NCBI GenBank assembly: GCA_022376925.1
Contig: JAIOJX010000027.1
Coordinates: forward strand, 16,633,471 to 16,697,470
Direction of reading: 5' to 3'
Origin: Tragulus kanchil
Taxonomy: Eukaryota > Chordata > Mammalia > Artiodactyla > Tragulidae
DNA length: 64,000 nucleotides
This document shows, piece after piece, positions 49,096 through 61,921 of the stretch. How positions within the stretch are numbered: position 1 is the first letter of the stretch; every line of letters begins with the position of its first letter. Under the pieces are notes generated by a model, which worked only from the letters and a program-made list of their open reading frames with translations, made no database searches and was not told where the DNA came from. The translations under genes and the position numbers were made by a program.

Positions 49096-51296
49096 TTGGC
49101 AAGGAAAGGCTGATCATCAGAATAGTGTCGTCCAGGAGAGAAGAGACTCGCAGTTGCTAAGAGGGGCCGGGGGAGGAAGGACTGGGAGCCTGGGGTGAGC
49201 AGGCGCAAACTCTTGAGGAGGACGGGTAAACAACGGGGTCCGACATCTGTACCCTGTGACGAGCCATAACCGAGGAGAATGTGGAAAAGAACACGCGTGT
49301 ATCATAACTGGATCGCTGTTCGGCAGAAACTCGCACAACATTGTAAATCAACTATGAAAGCGGAAGTGCTAGTTACTCAGTCGTGTCTGGTTCTTTGTGA
49401 TCCCATGGACTATATGTCCATGAAATTAAACAACAACAACAACAGTGTTCACCACAATACAGCAAAGCACTAACACATTAGTGGTCTAGTTTGTAAGAAA
49501 CTCCTGGAATACATGAAGACTGCACGCAGGTATGTGTCTTTCCACGCCCTCAAAGAACAGCTGTGACTGTCCTGGTGTGTGGGATTCAGCAGTTGATGGT
49601 GGGCTGCCTTTCTGCTCATCAGGTTAGTTTGCCTTCCAAACCACCGTGGAGAAATCCTGGGATGACCTGTAGCTTGCTCACACGCTGCTGTTTGCCTAGA
49701 GAGAAAGGCAAGCTCAGCGAGGAGCGTGGGAGACTGTGCCTGACACCCGCTCCACACGGGCTGGATGCCCGGTGACCTCTCAGCCCAGCGACTGCGGTCT
49801 GCACAAGGATACCCCAGCCCGCAGAGTGACTGCCTTATCCTCGGACGAAGCTGGACTAATGCAGCAGTGGGGAGGCTGTGAGGAAGAGGGAGGGCGGAGG
49901 ACAAAGGAGACATCTGTTACTTCTGTGAGTTAAGCTTTCTAAAAATATTCCCCTTTTAGTGACCACTTGTTCCTTTGCCCTCTTTGATCTTTTACTCTGG
50001 AAACAGGATCTTCTGCATTCCCTCGTGGCCTCTGTGTCTTTGTGACACGGTGGTGATGCCTGAACCTCAGAAGTAGAGGCAACGCTTGGCATTCACAGCT
50101 TTTGGAGTGAGAGGGTATAAGGAGCAAAAGAGAAACTCTTCCAATTCTTTTTGCAACATTGGACGAGCTTCCACAGGGTCACAAAAGAGTTGAACGTGAC
50201 GGAATGACTGAGCATGCACCTTGGCAAGGAAAGGCTGATCATCAGAATAGTGTCGTCCAGGAGAGAAGAGACTCGCAGTTGCTAAGAGGGGCCGGGGGAG
50301 GAAGGACTGGGAGCCTGGGGTGAGCAGGCGCAAACTCTTGAGGAGGACGGGTAAACAACGGGGTCCGACATCTGTACCCTGTGACGAGCCATAACCGAGG
50401 AGAATGTGGAAAAGAACACGCGTGTATCATAACTGGATCGCTGTTCGGCAGAAACTCGCACAACATTGTAAATCAACTATGAAAGCGGAAGTGCTAGTTA
50501 CTCAGTCGTGTCTGGTTCTTTGTGATCCCATGGACTATATGTCCATGAAATTAAACAACAACAACAACAGTGTTCACCACAATACAGCAAAGCACTAACA
50601 CATTAGTGGTCTAGTTTGTAAGAAACTCCTGGAATACATGAAGACTGCACGCAGGTATGTGTCTTTCCACGCCCTCAAAGAACAGCTGTGACTGTCCTGG
50701 TGTGTGGGATTCAGCAGTTGATGGTGGGCTGCCTTTCTGCTCATCAGGTTAGTTTGCCTTCCAAACCACCGTGGAGAAATCCTGGGATGACCTGTAGCTT
50801 GCTCACACGCTGCTGTTTGCCTAGAGAGAAAGGCAAGCTCAGCGAGGAGCGTGGGAGACTGTGCCTGACACCCGCTCCACACGGGCTGGATGCCCGGTGA
50901 CCTCTCAGCCCAGCGACTGCGGTCTGCACAAGGATACCCCAGCCCGCAGAGTGACTGCCTTATCCTCGGACGAAGCTGGACTAATGCAGCAGTGGGGAGG
51001 CTGTGAGGAAGAGGGAGGGCGGAGGACAAAGGAGACATCTGTTACTTCTGTGAGTTAAGCTTTCTAAAAATATTCCCCTTTTAGTGACCACTTGTTCCTT
51101 TGCCCTCTTTGATCTTTTACTCTGGAAACAGGATCTTCTGCATTCCCTCGTGGCCTCTGTGTCTTTGTGACACGGTGGTGATGCCTGAACCTCAGAAGTA
51201 GAGGCAACGCTTGGCATTCACAGCTTTTGGAGTGAGAGGGTATAAGGAGCAAAAGAGAAACTCTTCCAATTCTTTTTGCAACATTGGACGAGCTTC
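49045..51296. repeat. Tandem duplication 12 (offset 1125 bp), intergenic
   Basis: Copy A 49045-50169 and copy B 50170-51296. The copies look identical throughout. The join is inside a SINE at TCCACAGGG. Confidence 0.9.
49265..49425 (+). mobile_element. L1 3' end tail plus SINE fragment
   Basis: ACAACATTGTAAATCAACTA is the L1 terminal motif; directly after it a short SINE piece begins TACTCAGTCGTGTCTGGTTC. Copy at 50390-50550. Confidence 0.65.
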
Positions 51297-51794
51297 ATTT
51301 GCAAAATTACATGTGTTCCATGATTCTCGAGAAACATTCTCGCAGCTCAGTGATCAAGTCTGACATGTTTAGTGATTCAGCGAACTGTTGGTTGAGCGAC
51401 GTGAGAGAATAGACACTCTCAGGAACCAGCCGAAGTCAGAATCAACTGCACACTCTTCAGACTGCTGTTGGGGCTAGGCAGAGAACACCCCACGAGGTTT
51501 AGAAGCGTCTGCATGACTGTGGAGTCTTGCAAGCTTCTGTGGCTTTCCGGGGGACGGTCCTGTGGAAGTCCCTGGGCTGGAGCCGGCTGTGGCGGCAGGG
51601 AGTCCTGGGGAGCCGCTGGGGAGAGCTCTGCTTGGGAGTCACTCCACGGCGTGTGAGGAGAGAGCGGGTAACAGAAGCAATGCAGCCTCGACAGTCTGGG
51701 CATTTTCCCACGTGCCTTTCCAGGGAGACACGTTTCAAATGACTTCAACCAAAAAAATAACCTCGTGATTATTTAATCTCTAATCTCTAGTTCC

Positions 51795-52115
51795 TTGGAG
51801 TGAAAGGAGATCAAACCAGTCAGATCTAAAGAAAGTCAGCTCTGAATATTCACTGCAAGGACGGACGCTGAGGCTGAAGCTCCAATGTGTGGGCCGCCTG
51901 ATCCGAAGAGCTGACTCGCTGGAAAGGACCCTGATGCTGGGAAAGACTGAGGGCAGGAGCAGGGAGCGACAGAGGGTGAGACGGTGGGATGGCCTCACTG
52001 ACTCAGTGGACACAGCGTGAGCCGACTCTGGGCGGCGGTGAGGGACAGGGGAGCCTGGCGTGCCGCCGTCTGCGAGGTTGCAGAGAGCCTGGCACAACTG
52101 AGCGACTGCACGACA
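51795..52115 (+). mobile_element. BovB-derived 3' fragment
   Basis: GATCAAACCAGTCAGATCTA, GTGTGGGCCGCCTGATCCGA, ACCCTGATGCTGGGAAAGAC. The copy stops after AACTGAGCGACTGCACGAC. Confidence 0.88.
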
Positions 52116-52737
52116 ACGGTCTCTTGCTGGCTGGCTATGAGAGGAGTCCGTGCAGTGAGACAGCCGTGAGCACCCTGCCCCTCGACGGCGGGTCAGAGGG
52201 CCGTCTGGGCTCCCGGGGTCTGACCTGGGCCGCGGGCTGCCCTGATTCTGCATTTCTTATTCTGTTCCTTGGTGACGGCTGTTTTCCCCTCTCAACACCG
52301 TCCCCCAGCCTCCGCCCCCTTCTCTCCCGACACGCTGTCTGCTTCCCCGCGCCCTCCTGGGCTCCCTCGTCCTCTCGATCTCCGGGTCGTGGTCGTCCTC
52401 TCACCGTCGTCGTCCTTCCTGCCTTTGCTCCTCTGTCAGCACCCACTGCCGGGAGGGCTCTCGGGCCCGGCCTTGGCTCTGTGATTAGTAAGACCACAAC
52501 TTCAAAGCCTTGAGCTGTCTCTCCAGCCTTCAACCCGCAGGCGACTCATAGCCCCCCATCCTCCCCTCACACCGCCCCTCGCGCGTCCTCTGACTCAGGG
52601 AGGGGCCGCGGCATCGATCCACTGGCTGACAGACGTCTAGGGATCATCTCTGAGCCTCCCTTCCTCCGAGCCTCCAGGTCCGACCCTAGGTTCTGTCTCT
52701 CCTGTTTCGTTGGTGTTTCTGGAGTAGGCCCAACTCT
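52116..52737. other. Intergenic, nothing recognised
   Basis: Pyrimidine-rich sequence, no gene supported. Confidence 0.5.
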
Positions 52738-52880
52738 TTGCTGTTGTTTAGTCACTAAGTCGCATCCAACTCTTTGCGACCCCAGGGGCTGCAGCGCGCC
52801 CAGTTCCCCTGTCCTCCACTCTCTCCCAGAGTTTGCTGAAATTCACACCCACTGAGTCAGTGATGCTGCTAACCGGCTCC
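52738..52880 (-). mobile_element. BovB/Bov-A fragment
   Basis: TTGTTTAGTCACTAAGTCGC and CCACTGAGTCAGTGATGCTG, reverse complement of the BovB 3' part. Confidence 0.8.
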
Positions 52881-52924
52881 TCCTCCGCTGCCCCGCTCTC
52901 CCAGCGGGAGACTACCGCTCCCTG

Positions 52925-53625
52925 CGGATGGGAGAGGAGACTGGCACAACCACTCAGAAGACAGTCTGGGGGCTTCTTACAAAAGTAAACTTATTCTTAA
53001 CCATAGAACCCAGCCGTTCGACTCCTTAGTATTTATTCAGGTGAGCTGAAAATGAGTCCACGTAAAATCCCGTGTATGCCAGGGAACTCCCGGGCAGTCA
53101 AGTGGTGAGACGTTCTGCTTTCACTGCCATGAGCCAAGGTTCTTTCCTGTTCAGAGAACCAAGATCCCACAAGCCACAGTGCAGCCAAAAGAAAAAACCC
53201 TGCATGTGTATGCCTATGACGTTTTACTCACAAACGCCAAAACTTGCAAGTGCCCTTCACTGAGTGGATAGATACGCCGTGGTGCATCCAGACAGTGGAA
53301 CGTTATCTAGGACAACAAAGAGACGAACCAGCTATTCACAAAAACATACGGACAGCACATTCTCGAGTCAAAGAAGCCGGTCTGAAAAGGCTACATACCA
53401 TGTGACGGCAGCCGCGTGACGTTCTGGAAAAGAAAGACTGTGGAGACAGTCCGTGGTTGCCAGGGGCTGGGAGGAGGAGGAGAGATAAGTAGGTGAAATA
53501 CGGTGGGTTTTAGGGTAGTGAAAGCATTCTTTGTGAAAGGATAGTAGTACATACCTGTTGTTATACATTTGTCAAAACCCCATAGTACGATCAACATCAA
53601 GAGTGAAGCTTAATGCAAGCTATGG
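52925..53625 (+). mobile_element. L1 3' region interrupted by a CHR-like SINE
   Basis: L1-like sequence before and after 53085-53195 (for example GGTTGCCAGGGGCTGGGAGG in the 3' UTR part). The inserted SINE reads CAGGGAACTCCCGGGCAGTC and AGAACCAAGATCCCACAAGC. The right half recurs at 54368-54707. Confidence 0.75.
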
Positions 53626-55456
53626 TCTTAGTTTTAAAAGAATGCATCCCTATTAGCTCTTTGATTGTAGCACATGTACCATATGAAAGCAAAAGCATGT
53701 AAATATGGGAAACTGCCTGGTGGACAGGGTGAGCTGTGAGGTGGTGTCTGGCGATTTCCTGAACTTTCTACCCAGTTTTTTTGAAGACCTAAAATTGCTT
53801 TACAAAAAAGTTTGTGAATTAAAAATATATATCAATTTCAGGGCTTCCCTGGTGGTCCAGTGGGTAAGGACACCACCTTGCAGTGCAAGGGGCGCCAATT
53901 AGATCCCTGGCCTCAGAGGATCCCACATGCCGTGGAGCGGCTGGACCGATGCGTCCAACTACAGAGCCAGAGCTCTGGAGCGCATGCACCCAGAGCCGGT
54001 GCTCTGCAGCGAGAGAGGCCACTGCAATGGGAGGCCCACACAGGCCAAAGAAAAAAGATAAATGAATGAAAGACCAATAGAAGTGCCCCCCTGCCAAAAA
54101 GACCAAAGCAAAAAGATATCAACTTCAAATTTCAGTATTCCTAAACTTTTCTTGGAACACATCCACGTCATTCATTTTCACGGTATTTATGGCTGTTTTT
54201 GCACTGAAGTGGCCGAATTGTTAAGTTACCACAGTCATTAGGTGATTGGAAGACACAGAAACATTTCCTGTCTGGCTGTTTACAGACGAGACTGTGAATT
54301 TTCAAGGATGGGGCCGTGGCTCGTCCTTCATTGTGAACCTGCTGTATGGATGCTCAGGTTTTAGGGTATCCAGACAGTGGAACGTTATCTAGGACAACAA
54401 AGAGACGAACCAGCTATTCACAAAAACATACGGACAGCACATTCTCGAGTCAAAGAAGCCGGTCTGAAAAGGCTACATACCATGTGACGGCAGCCGCGTG
54501 ACGTTCTGGAAAAGAAAGACTGTGGAGACAGTCCGTGGTTGCCAGGGGCTGGGAGGAGGAGGAGAGATAAGTAGGTGAAATACGGTGGGTTTTAGGGTAG
54601 TGAAAGCATTCTTTGTGAAAGGATAGTAGTACATACCTGTTGTTATACATTTGTCAAAACCCCATAGTACGATCAACATCAAGAGTGAAGCTTAATGCAA
54701 GCTATGGTCTTAGTTTTAAAAGAATGCATCCCTATTAGCTCTTTGATTGTAGCACATGTACCATATGAAAGCAAAAGCATGTAAATATGGGAAACTGCCT
54801 GGTGGACAGGGTGAGCTGTGAGGTGGTGTCTGGCGATTTCCTGAACTTTCTACCCAGTTTTTTTGAAGACCTAAAATTGCTTTACAAAAAAGTTTGTGAA
54901 TTAAAAATATATATCAATTTCAGGGCTTCCCTGGTGGTCCAGTGGGTAAGGACACCACCTTGCAGTGCAAGGGGCGCCAATTAGATCCCTGGCCTCAGAG
55001 GATCCCACATGCCGTGGAGCGGCTGGACCGATGCGTCCAACTACAGAGCCAGAGCTCTGGAGCGCATGCACCCAGAGCCGGTGCTCTGCAGCGAGAGAGG
55101 CCACTGCGATGGGAGGCCCACACGGGCCAAGGAACAAAGATAAATGAATGAAAGACCAATAGAAGTGCCCCCCTGCCAAAAAGACCAAAGCAAAAAAAGA
55201 TATCAACTTCAAATTTCAGTATTCCTAAACTTTTCTTGGAACACATCCACGTCATTCATTTTCACGGTATTTATGGCTGTTTTTGCACTGAAGTGGCCGA
55301 ATTGTTAAGTTACCACAGTCATTAGGTGATTGGAAGACACAGAAACATTTCCTGTCTGGCTGTTTACAGACGAGACTGTGAATTTTCAAGGATGGGGCCG
55401 TGGCTCGTCCTTCATCCTCGTCTGCATCCTGGGCACCTGCTGTATGGATGCTCAGG
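53286..55456. repeat. Tandem duplication 13 (offset 1082 bp), intergenic
   Basis: Copy A 53286-54367 and copy B 54368 to about 55456. The copies differ by a few bases in the SINE tail and by a deletion of about 18 bp close to the end of copy A. Confidence 0.88.
53840..54098 (+). mobile_element. CHR-like SINE
   Basis: GGGCTTCCCTGGTGGTCCAG head and GATGCGTCCAACTACAGAGC middle. Copy at 54922-55180, with a few base differences in the tail half. Confidence 0.88.
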
Positions 55457-55629
55457 AAGAATGTTTTAAGGTTTCTGAGCCGTCGACAGTAAGGTATCGA
55501 TGCCCGTCAGTATCTGTGAACCTCCTGAAATCAGATGATAAATGTCGTAGGTGTCTCTGCTTGGGCGTATTTTCTGGGGGGAAAGAAAGCTCATTGTTGT
55601 CATGACCTTCTCAGAGGAAACCATGACCC

Positions 55630-55800
55630 AAATTCTTTTTAAATTGAAACCTATTTGAGTTACAACACTGTGCTGGTTTCAGGTGTACAACATGGTGATT
55701 TGGTTGTTTTTGCTTGATCATTTCCATTATAGGTTATTCTATTGAATAAATACCCTATGCTACATAGTAAATCCTGGTCACTTATCATCACTTACTTTTT
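55630..55800 (-). mobile_element. L1 3' UTR fragment
   Basis: TTGAGTTACAACACTGTGCT and GTGTACAACATGGTGATTTG are the reverse complement of the L1 3' end. Copy at 56786-56956. Confidence 0.75.
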
Positions 55801-56059
55801 TAAGCCCTAAGTCAATGACCTACTGATACAGTGTGAGTTAAAACTTGCCAAGGCACAGAGGATGAGAGTGTTTAGAAGAGACACTTGAAAATGTCCGGGC
55901 TTGACTTGATTCAGGCTTAAGACGACTAAGTTTGCAAGTCACCTTGGCTCAGCCCTGGTACCCAGTTTTTGGTCAAATATGAGTCTGGATGTTGTTGAGA
56001 AGGTATGTTTTGGAAGTGATTAGCCTTTAAATAGTCGCCAGTAAGGCAGATTGTTCTTT

Positions 56060-56330
56060 ATAATGTGGGTGGGCCTCACCCAATCAGTTGAAGGCCTTAA
56101 GAGAAGAGAGTGAGGTTCGTGGTGGAAGGAGTTCGGCTTTTAGCCTGTCTTCAGGGTCAAGGCTGCCACGTCGACGCTCGCCTGGATTTCTAGCCTGCTG
56201 GCACGCCCTGCAGACTGGGACCCGCCAGGACCCACAACTGTGTGAGCCAGTTTCTTCAAATAAATTCTCCTGTCTCTGTCTCGCTTCATCGCTTCCTCCT
56301 ACGGGTTGTTTCTCTGGAGAACGTGGCTAC
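56060..56330. mobile_element. Old interspersed repeat, family not named
   Basis: GTGGGTGGGCCTCACCCAAT followed by CAGTTGAAGGCC, then GTGAGCCAGTTTCTTCAAAT and TTTCTCTGGAGAACG. I recognise these as parts of an ancient mammalian repeat, possibly LTR-like, but not which one. Copy at 57216-57486. Confidence 0.5.
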
Positions 56331-57765
56331 TCATGTCACGTCCATCTCTCTTGTTGACCATCGTGTTCTGGGTGAACATATGGTTGGGATGAAGATTATT
56401 TTTACTTGGAAAACTCTCTGTAGTATTAGAGTGATGATTGCCACTCTTCTGGTTCTGGGGCTCATGTCTTCAACCGACACTTCAGACAAACACCACCCTT
56501 CAGGCTTTGTTCAGTGTTGTGTTGGGGAGGAGGGGCACTTTCACCAGACGGAACCCGTGCCCTCTGCCGCGGAAGCCTGAGTCTTCACCACAGGGCCTCC
56601 AGGGAAGTCCTCCAACCCTCACTTTAGATGAACATTTGCCAGTAAGAAAAGTAGAAAGACTTCTGGCATTGGAAGCTTCTAGAACTAGGTTATCTTTGAA
56701 CCAACCTTGGCTTCTGCAGGAACTATTTTCTGGGGGGAAAGAAAGCTCATTGTTGTCATGACCTTCTCAGAGGAAACCATGACCCAAATTCTTTTTAAAT
56801 TGAAACCTATTTGAGTTACAACACTGTGCTGGTTTCAGGTGTACAACATGGTGATTTGGTTGTTTTTGCTTGATCATTTCCATTATAGGTTATTCTATTG
56901 AATAAATACCCTATGCTACATAGTAAATCCTGGTCACTTATCATCACTTACTTTTTTAAGCCCTAAGTCAATGACCTACTGATACAGTGTGAGTTAAAAC
57001 TTGCCAAGGCACAGAGGATGAGAGTGTTTAGAAGAGACACTTGAAAATGTCCGGGCTTGACTTGATTCAGGCTTAAGACGACTAAGTTTGCAAGTCACCT
57101 TGGCTCAGCCCTGGTACCCAGTTTTTGGTCAAATATGAGTCTGGATGTTGTTGAGAAGGTATGTTTTGGAAGTGATTAGCCTTTAAATAGTCGCCAGTAA
57201 GGCAGATTGTTCTTTATAATGTGGGTGGGCCTCACCCAATCAGTTGAAGGCCTTAAGAGAAGAGAGTGAGGTTCGTGGTGGAAGGAGTTCGGCTTTTAGC
57301 CTGTCTTCAGGGTCAAGGCTGCCACGTCGACGCTCGCCTGGATTTCTAGCCTGCTGGCACGCCCTGCAGACTGGGACCCGCCAGGACCCACAACTGTGTG
57401 AGCCAGTTTCTTCAAATAAATTCTCCTGTCTCTGTCTCGCTTCATCGCTTCCTCCTACGGGTTGTTTCTCTGGAGAACGTGGCTACTCATGTCACGTCCA
57501 TCTCTCTTGTTGACCATCGTGTTCTGGGTGAACATATGGTTGGGATGAAGATTATTTTTACTTGGAAAACTCTCTGTAGTATTAGAGTGATGATTGCCAC
57601 TCTTCTGGTTCTGGGGCTCATGTCTTCAACCGACACTTCAGACAAACACCACCCTTCAGGCTTTGTTCAGTGTTGTGTTGGGGAGGAGGGGCACTTTCAC
57701 CAGACGGAACCCGTGCCCTCTGCCGCGGAAGCCTGAGTCTTCACCACAGGGCCTCCAGGGAAGTC

Positions 57766-59973
57766 CTCCAACCCTCACTTTAGATGAACATTTGCCAGTA
57801 AGAAAAGTAGAAAGACTTCTGGCATTGGAAGCTTCTAGAACTAGGTTATCTTTGAACCCCAACCTTGGCTTCTGCAGGAGGCACACAGGCTCTGCAGCAG
57901 TAGCTGGAGACGTTCTGAAAGGTGCTCCTTGGAAGTTAGACTAGGTGGATCTGTCTTTCGCCGATGGAAACTTTAAACTAGGAAACACTAGGAAATAAAT
58001 GGTCTAAAGCCTTCCTCCGGTTCATACACTCGCTTGCTCAGTACTCCTTGCTGATGAAATGCACAACTGATGTTTATTTTACTTTTTAAATGGCTTGCTA
58101 TTGTTCCACAAACATTGTAAGGGCAATTAAGGAATTCTTTTTTAAAGAGAAAAACAGACGTACAACCCCACTATGGTAGAAACTCATTTTGGTGAGCCTT
58201 TTCTTTTTAATTTTTTCTAAAGCAAACATTTATTTATTTGGTTCCATTGGCTTTTAGCTGAGGCACGTGGGATCTTTAGTTTCGACATAGAGGATCTAGT
58301 TCCCTGACCAGGGACCCAACAGACCCCGGCCCCCTGCGTTGGGAACGCCAAATTCTCTTTAACCTCTGGACCACCAGGCAAGTCCCTTACTGAGCCTTTT
58401 TAAGGATACAGTTTTTAAAAAAAAATTTAAAAAGGCAGTCAGACCTTGGAATCCAGGGCAGAAGGCCTCTGGAGAAGGGGAAAGCACAGGGAAACTCGGG
58501 TGGAGCAATCGTGGGCTCTGAAATGAAGTCGCTGTGCGGAGCTTCTCCCCAGGATCTCCCGGCACAGGGCCCCCCGGGCTGTTCGGCTTTTTGGAACAGC
58601 CGGCTCAGTGGACGCTCCCTGGGCTCAGCTACTGGCTGCCCGTTTCCCTGTCTGTCTTTCAGAGCCCCGGCCCAGGAGGATTTGGCAGCTGCCAGGAGGC
58701 TGAGAGCCACCGCCGCAGGAAACGGCCGGCGGCTGGACTGGAGCCCGAATGCCGCTGAGTGGGGCCGTGGCAGGCCACGGCACCGAGTCAGCGGCCACTC
58801 ACCTTGTCACCAGCGTGGCGGCCTCCTTATTCTAAGGGTCTTGACTGTGGTAGAAAGAGAACGCTGTACCCTCCAACCTCACTTTAGGCTTCAGTAAGAA
58901 AAGTAGAAAGACTTCTGGCATTGGAAGCTTCTAGAACTAGGTTATCTTTGAACCCCAACCTTGGCTTCTGCAGGAGGCACACAGGCTCTGCAGCAGTAGC
59001 TGGAGACGTTCTGAAAGGTGCTCCTTGGAAGTTAGACTAGGTGGATCTGTCTTTCGCCGATGGAAACTTTAAACTAGGAAACACTAGGAAATAAATGGTC
59101 TAAAGCCTTCCTCCGGTTCATACACTCGCTTGCTCAGTACTCCTTCGGCTGATGAAATGCACAACTGATGTTTATTTTACTTTTTAAATGGCTTGCTATT
59201 GTTCCACAAACATTGTAAGGGCAATTAAGGAATTCTTTTTTAAAGAGAAAAACAGACGTACAACCCCACTATGGTAGAAACTCATTTTGGTGAGCCTTTT
59301 CTTTTTAATTTTTTCTAAAGCAAACATTTATTTATTTGGTTCCATTGGCTTTTAGCTGAGGCACGTGGGATCTTTAGTTTCGACATAGAGGATCTAGTTC
59401 CCTGACCAGGGACCCAACAGACCCCGGCCCCCTGCGTTGGGAACGCCAAATTCTCTTTAACCTCTGGACCACCAGGCAAGTCCCTTACTGAGCCTTTTTA
59501 AGGATACAGTTTTTAAAAAAAAATTTAAAAAGGCAGTCAGACCTTGGAATCCAGGGCAGAAGGCCTCTGGAGAAGGGGAAAGCACAGGGAAACTCGGGTG
59601 GAGCAATCGTGGGCTCTGAAATGAAGTCGCTGTGCGGAGCTTCTCCCCAGGATCTCCCGGCACAGGGCCCCCCGGGCTGTTCGGCTTTTTGGAACAGCCG
59701 GCTCAGTGGACGCTCCCTGGGCTCAGCTACTGGCTGCCCGTTTCCCTGTCTGTCTTTCAGAGCCCCGGCCCAGGAGGATTTGGCAGCTGCCAGGAGGCTG
59801 AGAGCCACCGCCGCAGGAAACGGCCGGCGGCTGGACTGGAGCCCGAATGCCGCTGAGTGGGGCCGCGTGGCCAGGCCACGGCACCGAGTCAGCGGCCACT
59901 CACACCTTGTCACCAGCGTGGCGGCCTCCTTATTCTAAGGGTCTTGACTGTGGTAGAAAGAGAACGCTGTACC
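57766..59973. repeat. Tandem duplication 15 (offset 1105 falling to 1098 bp), intergenic
   Basis: Copy A 57766-58870 and copy B 58871-59973. Deletions totalling several bases lie in the first 25 bp of copy B; small insertions lie near the ends (for example CGTGGCCAGG against CGTGGCAGG). Confidence 0.88.
58205..58395 (-). mobile_element. CHR-like SINE
   Basis: TTTATTTATTTGGTTCCATT, CTAGTTCCCTGACCAGGGAC and CCTCTGGACCACCAGGCAAG. Copy at 59303-59493. Confidence 0.8.
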
Positions 59974-60807
59974 CCTCGGCCTTCACCTAGCGGGGCAGGT
60001 AGCTGAAGGGAAAGGGGAGGACACTGGCCAGCGGACGAGTGTGACCCTACTGTGCCCTCCCAGACTGCACACTGTGTCTGCACGCCTGCTGCAAAGGAGC
60101 GCGGCCAGGCTCACTGCCGGGGCGCGAGCCGCGCTGGCCGCTGGGCTTCCCCGCGCCGCCTTTTCCTTCTGCGCCAATAACGGCGTGACACCGGCGTCAC
60201 AGCGCTCACGGAGACGCAGCCGCCGCGCGGGAGGCGCTGAGAACCGCCGGAAACACAGTAACCGCCACTGCGGTGGACCTGTGCGCTCTTGTTACCTTGA
60301 CGAAAGTGATACTTCGCCCCACCCTGCTCAGGCTTTCCGACGGAGGAAACTGAGGCTCATCGGGATTAAGTCAATTACGGGAGAGGGCAGGGCCCGAAAC
60401 CGAACTCCGACTTTATCCAACGGCAGTGTTTCCTTCTCAGAACACGACTGGGCCTGCTCTCTGCGACTGAATCCCCTCTCCTGTCTGCCCGCTGAGGGTT
60501 CAAGTCTGTTAGCCTCTCTTTGTACAGATGAGGGTGAAATCGTGCATGACAGCGGCTCTGCCTTTCACTGCGCATTCCAGCCTTCCCTGGGGAAAGATCC
60601 AGGGGGCCTGTGGATGGGGGAGGCCTTCCCTGTACGCCCACCTCTTATAGACCCAGTCTGTCCCTTCCAATGTCCTCTGTGCTTCCTCTGACTCTCAGGA
60701 GGCAGGGGCAACCACGACGAAGTAACAGAAACAGTCTGAGAGGCGGGAGTCTTACCACGCTGGTGGATTTAGCCGAGCGACTGGCCTATTAGAGGACAGT
60801 GGTGACT
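59974..60807. other. Region upstream of PRKAR1A, nothing recognised
   Basis: GC-rich around 60080-60260 with many CpGs, possibly a regulatory element, but no motif set I can defend. Open frames here show no family resemblance. Confidence 0.45.
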
Positions 60808-60944
60808 AAACACGGGCCATGTGGGTAATTATAATTTCTATAATAGCTCTATGCCCAATGGAAAAAATAAAGGTGGAATTCATCTGAATAGCATTTAACC
60901 AGATATGCCCCAAAGATTAGTTTCAACCTGGAATCAACATAAAA

Positions 60945-61060
60945 ATTATGTTTAGTCGCTAAGTCCTGTCTGCTTCTTTGTGACCCCATGGACCGTATAG
61001 CACGCTAGGCCTCCCTGTTTGCTCAAGTCCAAGATCATTAAGTTTCCGATGCAAGTGTTA
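60945..61060 (-). mobile_element. Bov-tA/BovB fragment
   Basis: TTAGTCGCTAAGTCCTGTCT and TGTGACCCCATGGACCGTAT. Copy at 62059-62174. Confidence 0.65.
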
Positions 61061-61379
61061 AACCCATTGTGTATTTCACACACGTAGCTCTAGGATTATA
61101 TACCCAAGAGCCCAACAGGTACCAGCTAGACACAGGATACGTGTGTTCCAAGGGCCTTCATTTATTCTGTGTTTGAAAGTGGCCTCTGCATCCCCTTTTT
61201 TTTTCCAGGGGCAGACACTCAAAGGGGAAAAAAATGGCTGAACCGGCAAAGAAGGCCCTTCCCCACCCTCCCCTTCATCATCCCAGATGAGTGCAGTTTT
61301 GCAGGAGTTTCGGTTTCTCCTGTGATCCCAGAGGGTCTGTGCCCATCAGCACCGTGTCTACCCATCCAGGGTCAGGGGC

Positions 61380-61921
61380 GAGGACCGGGCGGGGGCGTTT
61401 CCGTTTCGAGAGGGATTCAGGCCTCTCCTGGACCCCGACTAAGTCCTTTCAGCACTCCGTGCCCCAAGGGGCCGCGGGGCCTCCGCCGGGGTGGGGGGAG
61501 CACCGGATCTGCCGAGCGGACACTAGGCAGGGCTCGGGTTTCCTGGACCGGATGGCAGGCCCGAGCCCGGAGGCCGCGCGCGGCCAGAGCACAGGATGCG
61601 GGGCGGGCCTGCGCATCCCAGATCCGCCCGCGCTGCGTGCCCGGCACAGCTGCCGCGGATCCGCCGCCTCCCCCGGGGTGGAAGCGGCCGGAATCCCCCC
61701 TCTCTGGGCCCGCGTCTCCCGGGGCCCCGGGAGGAGTCGCCCACCTGCCATCCGGGACGCCCCGCGGGGGCCGGCCGGGGGGGGGGGCGGGGCTGGAGGG
61801 AGGGAGAAAAGGCGGAGGCGCCGAGGGAGGTGGGAGCGGGGGTGGGAGGAGGAGCGGAGAGAGAAGAGGAGGCGAGGCGGGCGCTGCCCACGCTGCGCCT
61901 AGAGGGAGCGGAGAGCCGGAG
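61380..61921 (+). other. CpG-island copy upstream of PRKAR1A (first copy, truncated)
   Basis: First copy of the GC-rich block that recurs at about 62495-63039. It breaks off at GAGCCGGAG and jumps back to the start of the duplicated unit, so this copy lacks the splice donor at 63077 and the CRE promoter. Small differences between copies occur at 61765-61800, including a G-run. Confidence 0.7.

Larger units (their letters stand above)
55568..57879. repeat. Tandem duplication 14 (offset 1156 bp), intergenic
   Basis: Copy A 55568-56723 and copy B 56724-57879. A 2-bp CC difference lies near the end of copy A. The end overlaps the start of duplication 15. Confidence 0.9.
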
